From assembly GCA_963824275.1 (NCBI GenBank), contig CAWGOT010000002.1, positions 310,001-374,000 on the forward strand: DNA of 64,000 nucleotides, written 5' to 3'. This document shows positions 9,279-17,449 of this stretch, piece by piece. A program made the position numbers and the translations under genes. The notes below the pieces were generated by a model. That model was not told the origin of the DNA, searched no databases, and was given only the letters and a program-made list of their open reading frames with translations. Within the stretch, counting starts at the first letter, position 1. Every line of letters starts with the position of its first letter. This DNA is from JANXQG01 sp963824275 (GTDB taxonomy: Bacteria; Planctomycetota; Planctomycetia; Pirellulales; Thermoguttaceae).

Positions 9279-10526
9279 ATGCGGATGGTTCGAGCGGTGG
9301 TCTTGGTTCTGGGTGTTTTCGTATTCCTGCAAGGCGTTTTGACCCATGCGGGCGATTGGCCTCTTTACCGAGGTCCGAATCAGGACGGAATCTGTCCGGA
9401 GAAGGTCGTGGTCGAGTGGAGCGGCAAGGGCCCCAAGGTGCTCTGGAAAGCGCCGACCAATCTCGGCTTTAGTTCCTTTGCCATCAGCAACGGCAAGGTC
9501 TACACGCTGGTCGTGCGCAGTTCAACGGAAGTCTGCCTGGCCCTGAACGAGGCAACCGGCAAAGAAGTCTGGTCCGTCGAGGTCAGCCGCAGCGTGCCCA
9601 AGGACGGCGGCCCGGGCGAGGGCAACGGCCCGCGCTCCACGCCCACCGTGAATGGCGGCAAGGTTTACGTCTACACGCACGATATGATCCTGCATTGCCT
9701 CAACGCCGACACGGGCAAGCTGGTCTGGAAATGTGACGTGATCAAAGAACATCATGGCGAGAACATCCACTGGGACAGCGCCTCGTCGGTAGCTGTTGAT
9801 GGCGACCTGATCTTCGTCCCCTGTGGCGGGCCGGGCGAATCGATGCTCGGGTTGAACAAGGACACCGGCGCGGTCGTCTGGAAGACCGGCAACGAGAAGA
9901 TCACCCACTCCACACCGATCGTGACCACGATCCTCGGGCAGCGGCAGGTGATTTTCTTCATGCAAAGCGGCCTCGTCGCGCTCGATACCAAGGATGGCAA
10001 GCTGCTCTGGAAGTGCGCTTTCCCTTACCGTTCCTCGACGGCAATCTCGCCGGTCGTTTCCGGCGACATCGTGTACATGTCGGCCCAGTACGGCAACGGC
10101 AGCGAAGCCTGCCGCGTCACGAAGCAGGGCAGCGGTTTTACCGCAACCAAGCTCTGGGCCATCAAAGGCAACGACCCCGTCTGCAATCAGTGGAGCACGC
10201 CCCTCTGCAAGGATGGATATCTGTACGGCATGTTCGGCACCAGCCCCAAGAGTCCGATGAAGTGCGTGGAAATTGCCACGGGCAAGATCAAGTGGGAGCA
10301 TGCCGGTTACGGCCGGGGAAATGTGATCCTCGTCGGCAATCGGCTGGTGGCCCTCTCCGAGGCCGGCGACCTTGTGCTCGTGGAGGCCACGCCCGACGCC
10401 TACCATGAGATCGCCCGGACCAGCGCCTTCAAGGACAAGTGCTGGAGCACGCCCGCCTATGCCGACGGGAAGATCTTTGTCCGCAGCATCAGCCAGGGTC
10501 TGTGTTTCGACCTGAGCCAGAACTAA
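9279..10526 (+). CDS. Exported PQQ-like beta-propeller repeat protein
   Basis: A 415-residue protein. ATG 9279 is chosen because TTGGGAG lies 8 bases upstream and the next residues form a signal peptide (VVLVLGVFVFLQGVLTHA before GDWPLYRGP). The opening WPLYRGPNQDG and repeated blades (ATGKEVWS, DTGKLVWKC, DTGAVVWKTG, KDGKLLWKC, ATGKIKWEH) are typical of PQQ_2 propellers, which are abundant in planctomycetes and usually do not bind PQQ. Its role is probably extracytoplasmic and structural or substrate-binding. The stop codon abuts the start of the next PQQ gene, so the pair forms an operon. Confidence 0.88.
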   Translation: MRMVRAVVLVLGVFVFLQGVLTHAGDWPLYRGPNQDGICPEKVVVEWSGKGPKVLWKAPTNLGFSSFAISNGKVYTLVVRSSTEVCLALNEATGKEVWSVEVSRSVPKDGGPGEGNGPRSTPTVNGGKVYVYTHDMILHCLNADTGKLVWKCDVIKEHHGENIHWDSASSVAVDGDLIFVPCGGPGESMLGLNKDTGAVVWKTGNEKITHSTPIVTTILGQRQVIFFMQSGLVALDTKDGKLLWKCAFPYRSSTAISPVVSGDIVYMSAQYGNGSEACRVTKQGSGFTATKLWAIKGNDPVCNQWSTPLCKDGYLYGMFGTSPKSPMKCVEIATGKIKWEHAGYGRGNVILVGNRLVALSEAGDLVLVEATPDAYHEIARTSAFKDKCWSTPAYADGKIFVRSISQGLCFDLSQN

Positions 10527-11654
10527 ATGTCCCCTACTCGCTGTCTGACTTTTGTCTGTTTGCTCGCGTTCTCGTCCATCGCGAACGCGGCCGAAACGAC
10601 CGATGCCTCGCCGCCGGAGGCCTGGCCGGTGGCCCGCGGCACGGCCTCCGGCTGCGGCGTGGCGGGCGGCACGCTGCCCGATCAACCCGGTCTGCTCTGG
10701 ACCTTCACGGTCGAGGACCAGGACTTTCAGGCCGGCGCGGCGATCGACGGCGGCAGCGTTTTCGTCGGTTCCGTCGGCGGCACGCTGTACGCGATCGAGC
10801 TGGCGACGGGCAAGGAGCGCTGGCACTACACGGGCAAGTCGAGCTACAAGACCGCGCCGGCGGTCCGCGAGGATCGGGTTTTCATCGGCGACCAGGACGG
10901 CGAGTTCGCTTGCGTCGACGCCAAGTCGGGCAAGTTGCTCTGGAAATACGCAACCGACGGTCCGATCGATTCGGCCGCGAGTTTTTATCGCGGCAACGTG
11001 CTCTTCGGCTCCGAGGACGGCAACGAGTGCTGCCTCGACGCCGCCAGCGGCAAGCTGGTCTGGAAGGCCGACCTGGAGGACCAGGTCCGCTGCCAGGCGA
11101 CGATCGCCGGCAACCGCGGCTACTTTGCCACCTGCGGGGCGACGCTGTACATCATCGACCTCGACAAAGGCGCCACGATCAACAAGGTGCTGATCGACGC
11201 GCCCACGGGATGTGCCGCGGCCCTGGGGAAGGATCGGGTTTTCGTCGGCAACGAGGACAACCAGTTTCTGGCCGTCGACCTCGTCAAGGGCGAGATCGCC
11301 TGGCGTTTTGAGAACCGCGCCCAGCCGATGCCTTTTCGCTCCTCGGCAGCCGTCGCGCCCGACGGCATCTACGTCGGATCGCGGGACAAGAAGCTGTACG
11401 CCTTCGACCCGCAGACGGGCCGCCTGTTGTGGGACTTCACCACCCGGGGCATGGTCGACAGTTCGCCCGTCGTGGTCGGCGACCGCGTCTTCTTCGGCTC
11501 GCAGGACGGGCGGATCTACGGCCTCGATCGGAAGTCGGGCAAGGAAGTCTGGCACTACGAGGCCGGCGGCAAGATTCTCGCCTCCGCCGCCGTGGCCGCC
11601 GGCCGGCTGGTAATCGGCAGCAGTTCGGGGCACCTGTATTGCTTCGGCAAGTAG
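10527..11654 (+). CDS. Second exported PQQ-like beta-propeller protein
   Basis: A 375-residue paralogue of the preceding protein, beginning with ATG directly after its TAA, so translation is probably coupled. The signal peptide is MSPTRCLTFVCLLAFSSIANA. At least six blades follow (ATGKERWHY, KSGKLLWKY, ASGKLVWKAD, VKGEIAWRFE, QTGRLLWDF, KSGKEVWHYE) and the last closes at GHLYCFGK. No catalytic motif is seen. The function is probably shared with the upstream gene, since both are of the same size class and transcribed together. A strong hairpin follows immediately. Confidence 0.88.
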   Translation: MSPTRCLTFVCLLAFSSIANAAETTDASPPEAWPVARGTASGCGVAGGTLPDQPGLLWTFTVEDQDFQAGAAIDGGSVFVGSVGGTLYAIELATGKERWHYTGKSSYKTAPAVREDRVFIGDQDGEFACVDAKSGKLLWKYATDGPIDSAASFYRGNVLFGSEDGNECCLDAASGKLVWKADLEDQVRCQATIAGNRGYFATCGATLYIIDLDKGATINKVLIDAPTGCAAALGKDRVFVGNEDNQFLAVDLVKGEIAWRFENRAQPMPFRSSAAVAPDGIYVGSRDKKLYAFDPQTGRLLWDFTTRGMVDSSPVVVGDRVFFGSQDGRIYGLDRKSGKEVWHYEAGGKILASAAVAAGRLVIGSSSGHLYCFGK

Positions 11655-11759
11655 GTCCTTTCTGCCCGGAAAGGACTATTGTGCTCCGTTCCGCCAAGAA
11701 ACGCGAGACTTTTCACGCGGCTTCAACCACAATAGTCCCTTTCGGCAAAAGGGACCTAC
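11651..11759. terminator. Compound hairpin between convergent genes
   Basis: Two hairpins (11653-11678 and 11734-11757) are themselves inverted copies of each other, so the whole stretch can also fold as one long stem (AAAGGACTATTGTG at 11670-11683 with its complement at 11728-11742). It lies between the plus-strand PQQ gene and the 3' end of pheT, and suits a bidirectional terminator. The pheT stop overlaps its right edge. Confidence 0.75.
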
Positions 11760-13868
11760 TACGCCCTTAGCTCCGCCCCGTGCTCCCGGCGGCAAGCGGC
11801 GACGATCCGATCGCGGATGCCATCGGCCTGCTGGCTGGTGAGCGTGCCTTCCTGCGAGCGGAGGCCGATCGAGAAGAGAAAACTCTTCTTGCCGCCGCCC
11901 AGCCGGTTGGCGTCGCGGTAGGTGTCGCGATACTCGAGGCTCTCCAGATCAGGACCGCCGTTGCTGCGGACGGTCCCGGCGATCTGGGCCCAGCGCACGC
12001 CTTCGCCGACCACCAGGTTCAAGTCCCGCGATACGGCGGGGAAGGCGGGCAGCGGCACGTACTGCGGAATCAGCTCGGCCCGCTGGAACAACGCCGCGAG
12101 CTTCAACTCGGCCACCGTCGCTGCGCCGCGGAGATCGCTCTGCTTGCGGCCCTCGGCGCTCAATTGCCCCACGTAGCCGAGCAGTTGGCCGTCGAGCATC
12201 AGCCGGCACGAGGCCTGCGGGTCCAAGAATGGCAGGGCGGCGTTCTCGTAGGATAGGTTTTCAACCTGTCTGCGGAACGTCGAGCCGATCCCCGCCACGA
12301 TCGCCTCCACGACGCCCTTGACTTCCGCGTAGGGCCGGCCGCTGCTGACGCCCAGCATCCACCATTCCTCCGGCAGCCCTGGGCTGGGCAGGTAGATCTT
12401 GGCGATTTCGAAGAGTTCGATCACCGGATTGGAGAGCGACTCGTTGGTCCGCCGCACTGCCAGCAGGCTGGGCACGAGACTGGTGCGGAGGCGATCGGCC
12501 CCGCGGATGACCGGCGTCCGGCTGCGGAGCGGGTCGGCCTCGGTCCAGACCTGCACGGCCCTCGCCGACGCGGCATCGACCGCGCTTAAGGGTCATGGCT
12601 TCATCAAAGCCGGCGGCGGTGAGCACGGTGCGGATCTTGGCCACCACGCGATCATCGCGGCGTCGCGAGGAGGCGGCCATCGGCACGCTGACGTCCTCGG
12701 GGATCTTGTCGTAACCGTGGATGCGGGCCACCTCTTCAATCAGGTCGATCTCCCGCGAGAGATCGCGCCGCCAGGTGGGAGGGAGGAACGCAGGGAGCGG
12801 GGAGCGAGGAGCGGGGAGCAAGGGGAACGTTCGGCTGCTTGCTCCTTGCTCCCAGCTCCCCGACCCGCTGCGCTGGTGCCCCGCCCGCTCCCTGCCTCTT
12901 CGTTTCCCAGCGCCGTCAGGATCCGCCGCACGACGGCCGGCTCGACCTCGATGCCGAGAATGCGCTTCAGTTGCGACAATCGCAGCACGATGGGTTCCCG
13001 CACCTGGCGGCCGTGCGCCGACATCGACCACGCCCTCGGCCAACTCGCCGCCGGCCGTTTCCAGGATCAGTTCGGCGCAGCGGCGACTGGCCCAATCGAG
13101 GCCCTCGGGGTCGACACGGCGCTCGAAGCGATACGACGAATCGCTGTGCAGGCTCAGCCGCCGGGCCGTGGTGCGGATGGAGACCGGATCGAAGTCGGCG
13201 GCCTCGATCAGCACGTCGCGGGTTTGTTCGTTAACTTCCGTCGCCGCCCCGCCCATCACGCCGCCGATGGCCACGGCCACGCGGGCGTCGGCAATCACGC
13301 ACATGTCCGGATCAAGGCGATAGGTCTTGTGATCGATGGCCTCGATCGTTTCCTCGGCCCAGGGCGGCGGACGATGATCTCCGGCACCGGAGAGCTTGGC
13401 ATAGTCGAAAGTATGCAGCGGCTGGCCGCATTCCATCATCACGTAGTTCGAGACATCGACGACGTTGTTGATCGACGCAATCCCGATCGTCGCCAGCCGC
13501 TTCGCCAGCCATTCGGGACTCGGGCCGACGCGGACACCGCGAATCACGCGGGCTGTATATCGCGAGCAGAGATCGAGGCAATCGATCCGCACCCGCACGA
13601 GTTCCTCTACGCGGGTTTTCCCTTCCAGCGGGCGTGCGGCCGGAATCTTCAGTGGGCAGTCCCACAGTACTGAGACCTCCCGTGCGATGCCGATATGACC
13701 CAGGCAATCGGGCCGGTTGCTGGTCACCTCCAGGTCGATGGCCAGGTCGTCGCCGACCTCGTGGGTCTCCTCATGATTGAGCCCCGCCATCATCAGCCGG
13801 GATTCAAGCTCCCGCGGCGACATGGTCAGGGGGACGTATTGCTGCAGCCAGTTCCAAGAGACGATCAT
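11759..13868 (-). CDS. pheT: Phenylalanine-tRNA ligase beta subunit (frameshifted, with inserted repeat)
   Basis: PheT forms the alpha2-beta2 Phe-tRNA synthetase with PheS. ATG 13868 starts MIVSWNWLQQYVPL, as in the family. Then follow the B3/B4 region (VTSNRPDCLGHIGIAREV, INNVVDVSNYVM), the B5 region (REIDLIEEVARIHGYDKIP), and in another frame the C-terminal core (RTSLVPSLLAVRRTN, IELFEIAKIYLP) and anticodon-binding domain ending near SQQADGIRDRIV. The frame changes near 13020, within 12790-12900, and near 12575. The middle change lies in an inserted GGGAGC-rich palindromic repeat. No bacterium lives without PheRS, so sequencing indels are likely. It ends the rpmI-rplT-pheS cluster. Confidence 0.9.
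12790..12898. repeat. GGGAGC-rich palindromic element inside pheT
   Basis: A run of GGAGCGGGGAGC-type units is followed by its rough complement, giving an imperfect palindrome of about 110 bases inside the coding sequence, between the B1-region strand (RLSQLKRILGIEVEP) and the B5 segment. The inserted peptide is low in complexity (GSRE/GAGS-type) and absent from normal PheT. Confidence 0.7.
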
Positions 13869-13963
13869 GGGAAAAAATCCGAAATACGAATATCGAAATC
13901 CGCGCCGATCCGTGTCATCCGCGGTGAAAATCTCCATGCGGCCAGCTAGTTACGGCGAAACAC

Positions 13964-14467
13964 TTACGCGCAGAACTTCGCGAAGAGCTTAGGATATCGC
14001 CGCTTCATCTCTTCGTTGTCATCGAAATCCCAGCCTTCCCCAAGTTCTCGCCGCGGGATGCTTCGGTAGATCTCCGAAGGAATCCGGTGTCCCGTCTTTT
14101 CTTCGTGGATTCGGTTTCCGATGTTCCAGATTTCTTCGAGTTCAGCGTTCTCCTCCAACCCGGGGAAATCGGCGAGGGAGTCGGGATCGGCCGACGCCTT
14201 TTCAAACCACCTTCGCCCTTGAGCTATGAGCCAACCCCGGAAGTAGTCGAACCCGTCATCAGAGCAGCCGCCGTTTATCAGATAGGCGGCTCCCCAGAGG
14301 TTCCATCCGTAGGATTCGGCCAATAACGTATAGAGGTGTTGATCGAAGTCGATCACGTCACTTGTTGCATACGAGGACAGTTGCTTCCTGAGACTAGCCA
14401 TCTGTGCATCAAAGTCCGAACCACGTTTCGAGTCTTCAATGACATTCCAAAACTCATCGCGATTCAT
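13964..14467 (-). CDS. DUF4240 domain protein
   Basis: A 167-residue protein that opens with MNRDEFWNVIEDSKRG and has GWNLWGAAYLINGGCSDD and FDYFRGWLIAQGRRWFEKA, the usual pattern of DUF4240 proteins (small acidic proteins, often encoded near toxin or immunity genes; role unknown). No signal peptide or membrane segment. It is on the minus strand between the duplicated pheS 3' end and pheT, with about 95 bases to pheT, so it may be read with them. Whether it belonged to the original cluster or came with the insertion is unclear. Confidence 0.8.
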   Translation of the reverse strand: MNRDEFWNVIEDSKRGSDFDAQMASLRKQLSSYATSDVIDFDQHLYTLLAESYGWNLWGAAYLINGGCSDDGFDYFRGWLIAQGRRWFEKASADPDSLADFPGLEENAELEEIWNIGNRIHEEKTGHRIPSEIYRSIPRRELGEGWDFDDNEEMKRRYPKLFAKFCA

Positions 14468-14502
14468 TCAATCTAACCCTCCATCGTTGAGCACAGCGAC
14501 AT

Positions 14503-14574
14503 TCAAAGCCGCTGCAAAAATCTCACAATGTTCTTATAGAGTTCACGCATATCGGTCACGTTGTGCCGCCGCAT
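14503..14574 (-). pseudogene. Duplicated 3' end of pheS
   Basis: Reads MRRHNVTDMRELYKNIV then RFLQRL and a stop, which is the C-terminus of PheS. The complete pheS ends MRRHNVTDIREFYKNDV then RFLEQF at 15338. The copy differs at several residues, so it is not a recent exact duplication. It lies about 835 bases downstream of the real 3' end, beyond the JAB gene pair. Confidence 0.8.
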
Positions 14575-14603
14575 TCAGACGGGTCCAATCCCTAGCCTCA
14601 GCG

Positions 14604-14818
14604 TTATTGTCCGCGGACGACCCTCAAAACCTGAAGGCCGTCCTTGGCGACAGAGACACGCGCACCCCCGCCGAGCGCATCCCCTTGAGGAACAAACTCG
14701 AAGATCCAGCGATCGCCTTCGTCGTCCATGGTCACCTCATCGTTGGGGCGGATGGCGTCCCCAGCAGCGCGGCGCCGACTTCCAACCCTTCAAGGAGCGG
14801 GTTCAATAGCATTGTCAT
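14604..14818 (-). CDS. Small protein overlapping the JAB gene (frameshifted)
   Basis: ATG 14818 overlaps the TGA of the upstream gene (ATGA). The first frame reads MTMLLNPLLEGLEVGAALLG. The second runs DAIRPNDEVTMDDEGDRW, FEFVPQGDAL, then ARVSVAKDGLQVLRVVRG to a stop at 14604. One base must change between them, near nt 14765. The joined product is about 71 residues, without signal or membrane segments, and unknown to me. Alternatively only the 41-residue frame from ATG 14729 is made. Tight overlap suggests a partner or immunity protein of the JAB protein. Confidence 0.5.
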
Positions 14819-15228
14819 AACAGATCCTCACGTCTTCCAATCACCTTGATTTTCGCGTCCACATCAATCTTGTAAAATAATTCCCGGCCAACCACGAACC
14901 CTCGGAGCGTTCGCCGCGCGTGCCAGCGTCGGTCGGCTTCGCCCGGACCCTGCTCCCATTCGCGCCCAGCCTCGTCAAGGGGCGGGTTTGGATGAGTGTG
15001 AAACGTCGCAACTACCTCCCTATTCCTGTAGCGGTTGTTGGCGTCCATCGCCGGCGGCGCGATGCTGGACCGCTCGCCGCGCGGCCACCGCTCCACGCCG
15101 TAGGAATGATCTGCGTTCAGCACGATGTACCCGCCCTCCTCGTGCCGGTTTGCCGGGTCGTCCGCCTCGGACTCTCGCCATGCTCGGCCAATCTCGAAAA
15201 GAACCGCAGGGTCTATCAAGGGATCCAC
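14815..15228 (-). CDS. JAB/MPN-like metallopeptidase domain protein
   Basis: A 137-residue protein with EEGGYIVL, then FHTHPNPPLDEAG and QGPGEADRRWHARR, and finally GFVVGRELFYKIDV. The early Glu, HxHPN and a downstream Asp fit the JAMM/MPN zinc metallopeptidase arrangement, although the last ligand is not in the canonical SxxD form, so activity is uncertain. It may be a prokaryotic JAB peptidase or a toxin domain. It is encoded between pheS and pheT, directly upstream of a small overlapping gene, and both sit between the true pheS 3' end and a duplicate of it. Confidence 0.6.
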   Translation of the reverse strand: MDPLIDPAVLFEIGRAWRESEADDPANRHEEGGYIVLNADHSYGVERWPRGERSSIAPPAMDANNRYRNREVVATFHTHPNPPLDEAGREWEQGPGEADRRWHARRTLRGFVVGRELFYKIDVDAKIKVIGRREDLL

Positions 15229-15337
15229 GGCGTTCTTCCGAGAAGTGACTCCTACGAACCAACAAAGGCCGGCTCGCGAAACGATCTAAGCAACCAACCG
15301 TTATTTTAGCCCGGCACGACCCACGCAGCAAGCGGGG

Positions 15338-16393
15338 TCAAAACTGCTCCAGAAACCTCACGTCATTCTTATAGAACTCTCGTATATCGGTCACGTTGTG
15401 CCGCCGCATGCAGACGCGCTCGATGCCCAGCCCGAAGGCGAAGCCGGTGAACTCCTCGGGGTCGTAGCCGACGGCGCGGAAGACGTTGGGATCGACCATG
15501 CCGGCCCCGCCCATCTCGATCCAGCGGCCCTGCCAGCTCATGTCGACCTCCACGCTCGGCTCGGTGAAGGGGAAGAACGAGGGCCGGAAGCGGATATGGA
15601 CGTCGTCCTGAAAGAAACTGCTGGCGAACAACCGCAGCACGCTCTTCAGGTCGGCCATCGTCATGCCGCGATCGACCAGCAGGCCCTCGATCTGATGGAA
15701 CATCGGATAGTGCGTGGCGTCGGCGTCGTCCGGGCGATAGACGCGGCCCAGCGAGATGATCCGCACCGGCGGCGGCGTCTTCTCCATCACGCGGATCTGC
15801 ACCGTGCTCGTCTGGCTCCGCGGAGCAGGGAGCGGGCAGCTGTTTTCTTCAGGGGCGTTGAGTCGACCCTGCGCCCTGCTCCTACTCGCTGCTGCCGTCG
15901 CCAGATAGAAGTTGTCCAGCGGATTCCGCGCCGGATGTTCGACGGGGATATTCAGGGCCTCGAAATTGTGCCACTCGTCTTCGACCTCCGGGCCATCGGC
16001 CACGCTGAACCCCAGGCGGCCCATGAGGTCTTTGAGTTCCTCGATGGTCTGCGTGAGCGGATGCAGGTGGCCCAACCGCGGCCGGACGCCGGGCACGGTG
16101 GGATCGAAAGTCGGACCGTCTGCGGCAACTCGCTGCGCCGCCGGCCAAGCGGGCTTGGCGCCGCTTCCAACGCCGCCTCGATTGCTGCTTGAGCTGTTGA
16201 AGCGTTGCCCGGCCGCGGGCTTGTCGGCCTTATCGACCGCGCCGAGACCCTTCTGGGCCGACTTGAGCCGGCCGCTCTTCATGCCCAGGAACTCGATCCG
16301 CGCGGCCTCCAGGGCCGCGGCATCGCCCGCCGCCTCGAATGCGGCCAGGGCCTCGCGGCACAACTGGTCAAGCTCGGCAAGAAATTCGGCCAA
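15338..16393 (-). CDS. pheS: Phenylalanine-tRNA ligase alpha subunit
   Basis: PheS carries the catalytic class II synthetase core. Visible: the N-terminal coiled region, then FDPTVPGVRPRLGHLHPL, LDNFYLAT, QIRVMEKTPPPVRI (motif 2 area), the THYPMFHQIEGLLVD block, and FAFGLGIERVCMRRHNVT (motif 3). The length of 351 is slightly longer than usual because of an in-frame insertion around nt 15822-15897. A stretch of about 22 residues near nt 16130-16195 is out of frame (the neighbouring frame gives AAIEAALEAA), which two compensating indels would explain. It starts 14 bases after the rplT stop, so it is co-transcribed with rplT. Confidence 0.94.
   Translation of the reverse strand: MAEFLAELDQLCREALAAFEAAGDAAALEAARIEFLGMKSGRLKSAQKGLGAVDKADKPAAGQRFNSSSSNRGGVGSGAKPAWPAAQRVAADGPTFDPTVPGVRPRLGHLHPLTQTIEELKDLMGRLGFSVADGPEVEDEWHNFEALNIPVEHPARNPLDNFYLATAAASRSRAQGRLNAPEENSCPLPAPRSQTSTVQIRVMEKTPPPVRIISLGRVYRPDDADATHYPMFHQIEGLLVDRGMTMADLKSVLRLFASSFFQDDVHIRFRPSFFPFTEPSVEVDMSWQGRWIEMGGAGMVDPNVFRAVGYDPEEFTGFAFGLGIERVCMRRHNVTDIREFYKNDVRFLEQF
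15822..15897. repeat. GCAGGGAGC-type palindromic element inside pheS
   Basis: An imperfect palindrome (GCAGGGAGCGGGCAGCTG against a CCCTGCTCC arm) lies between the NFYLAT and QTSTVQIRV segments of PheS. Typical PheS proteins have only a few residues here. The insertion is in frame. It resembles the element in pheT. Confidence 0.65.
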
Positions 16394-16406
16394 GACGGCA
16401 TGGGAG

Positions 16407-16883
16407 TTAGGTCCCGCAATCCGAGCATCGACGAAGCATGTCAGTTCGATAGCTACGTTCTAAGCACTGCATAGATTCTTCGACAGTCTGGAAATCGCGT
16501 AATAGTCCCTTCCGTACAAGCTCTTGCTCGGCGGCCAGCGCCTCTTTGACCGCCGCCACGACCTGGTCGAACGCCGCCGGGTCGGTCACGGCCAGATCGG
16601 CGAGAATCTTGCGGTCCAACTCGATCTGGGCCTTCGTCAGCCCGTTGATGAACGTGCTGTAGCTCAGGCCGTGCTCGCGGACCGCCGCGTTGATGCGGAT
16701 GATCCACAGCTTGCGGAACTCCCGCTTCCGGTTGCGGCGGTCGCGAAAGGCATAGACGCCGGCGCGGATCAAGGTTTCCTTGGCGGTGCGCAGCAGGCGG
16801 CGACGCCCGCCGACAAATCCCTTGACCTTGTGGAACAGACGCTTCTTGGCCTGATTCCTGGCGGCACCTTTGACGGTACGCAT
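16407..16883 (-). CDS. rplT: 50S ribosomal protein L20
   Basis: L20 binds 23S rRNA early in 50S assembly. Residues 1-118 are a full-length L20: MRTVKGAARNQAKKRLFHK, GFVGGRRRLLRTAKETL, YAFRDRRNRKREFRKLW, INAAVREHGLSYSTFI, LDRKILADLAVTDP. About 40 further residues follow before the stop at 16407. This tail is unusual and may be a real extension or the result of a lost stop codon. AAGGA lies about 10 bases before ATG 16883. It lies between rpmI and pheS, the common bacterial order, but infC is not next to rpmI here. Confidence 0.95.
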   Translation of the reverse strand: MRTVKGAARNQAKKRLFHKVKGFVGGRRRLLRTAKETLIRAGVYAFRDRRNRKREFRKLWIIRINAAVREHGLSYSTFINGLTKAQIELDRKILADLAVTDPAAFDQVVAAVKEALAAEQELVRKGLLRDFQTVEESMQCLERSYRTDMLRRCSDCGT

Positions 16884-16972
16884 GGCTCTTTATCCTTGAA
16901 CTCGTCACATGGCGGGTCAGCCTGACCGCACTCTACTGATAACTGTACCCGTTGAGGGCGGTGCTCAGACGC

Positions 16973-17140
16973 TTATCTTGCCACGTCGCTGACGACGCCC
17001 GTCCCGCGGAGGTTCCGCTTCTGCTTGTGGGTTTTCCGCGTTGCCAGGTGGCTGGTGCCGGCGCGGCGGTGCTTCACCTTGCCGGTGGCCGTGAGGCGGA
17101 AACGCTTTTTCGTCCCCTTGTGGGTTTTCATCTTGGGCAT
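16973..17140 (-). CDS. rpmI: 50S ribosomal protein L35
   Basis: ATG 17140 starts MPKMKTHKGTKKRFRLT, followed by GKVKHRRAGTSHLATRKT, a classic L35. Only 55 residues precede a TAA at 16973, whereas L35 normally has 64-68. In the next frame the sequence continues DKRLSTALNGYSYQ to a stop at 16933, so a one-base indel near nt 16978 probably truncates it artificially. It heads the rpmI-rplT-pheS run. Upstream in-frame codons exist but do not belong to the family. Confidence 0.9.
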   Translation of the reverse strand: MPKMKTHKGTKKRFRLTATGKVKHRRAGTSHLATRKTHKQKRNLRGTGVVSDVAR

Positions 17141-17449
17141 GATCATGCACCGTGGCTTTGTGGCCTTGGCTCGTTTTGAAACAAGACTCGTCATTATAAA
17201 CCACTCGGCCCGGCTATGAAAAGGGGGACTCGCGGGCAAAAGCCGGTAGAAAAATCTCGGGTCGGCGGATTTTCCCGGGCCAGGGCTTTTCAGCCCTGCC
17301 TTCTCGAAGTTAAGCTACTATCGTCACAGAGTCTCCCGCGAATCCACTGCGCCAACCCTTCCTTTGGCGGCGTCGTCCATCAGGAGTTTGCCGTGAATTG
17401 ACCTTGCTTTCCTGCTCGCCGTGGCGGAAACCTCCGCATATTTCTCGCA
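17141..17449. other. Intergenic region between divergent rpmI and floA
   Basis: No credible gene, and infC, often upstream of rpmI, is absent. The stretch should hold the promoter of the ribosomal cluster. A CAGGGC/GCCCTG hairpin is present near 17280-17305, but I cannot assign it to L20 autoregulation. Confidence 0.4.

Noticed and set aside
9522..11633. A 703-residue open frame on the minus strand
   Set aside because: It is antisense to the two PQQ propeller genes and has no start context, signal or family pattern. The plus-strand genes have signal peptides and clear blades.
16407..16883. L20 leader-type autoregulatory RNA upstream of rpmI-rplT
   Set aside because: The gap 17141-17449 has a small hairpin but no pseudoknot or 23S-mimic I can recognise, and infC is absent.
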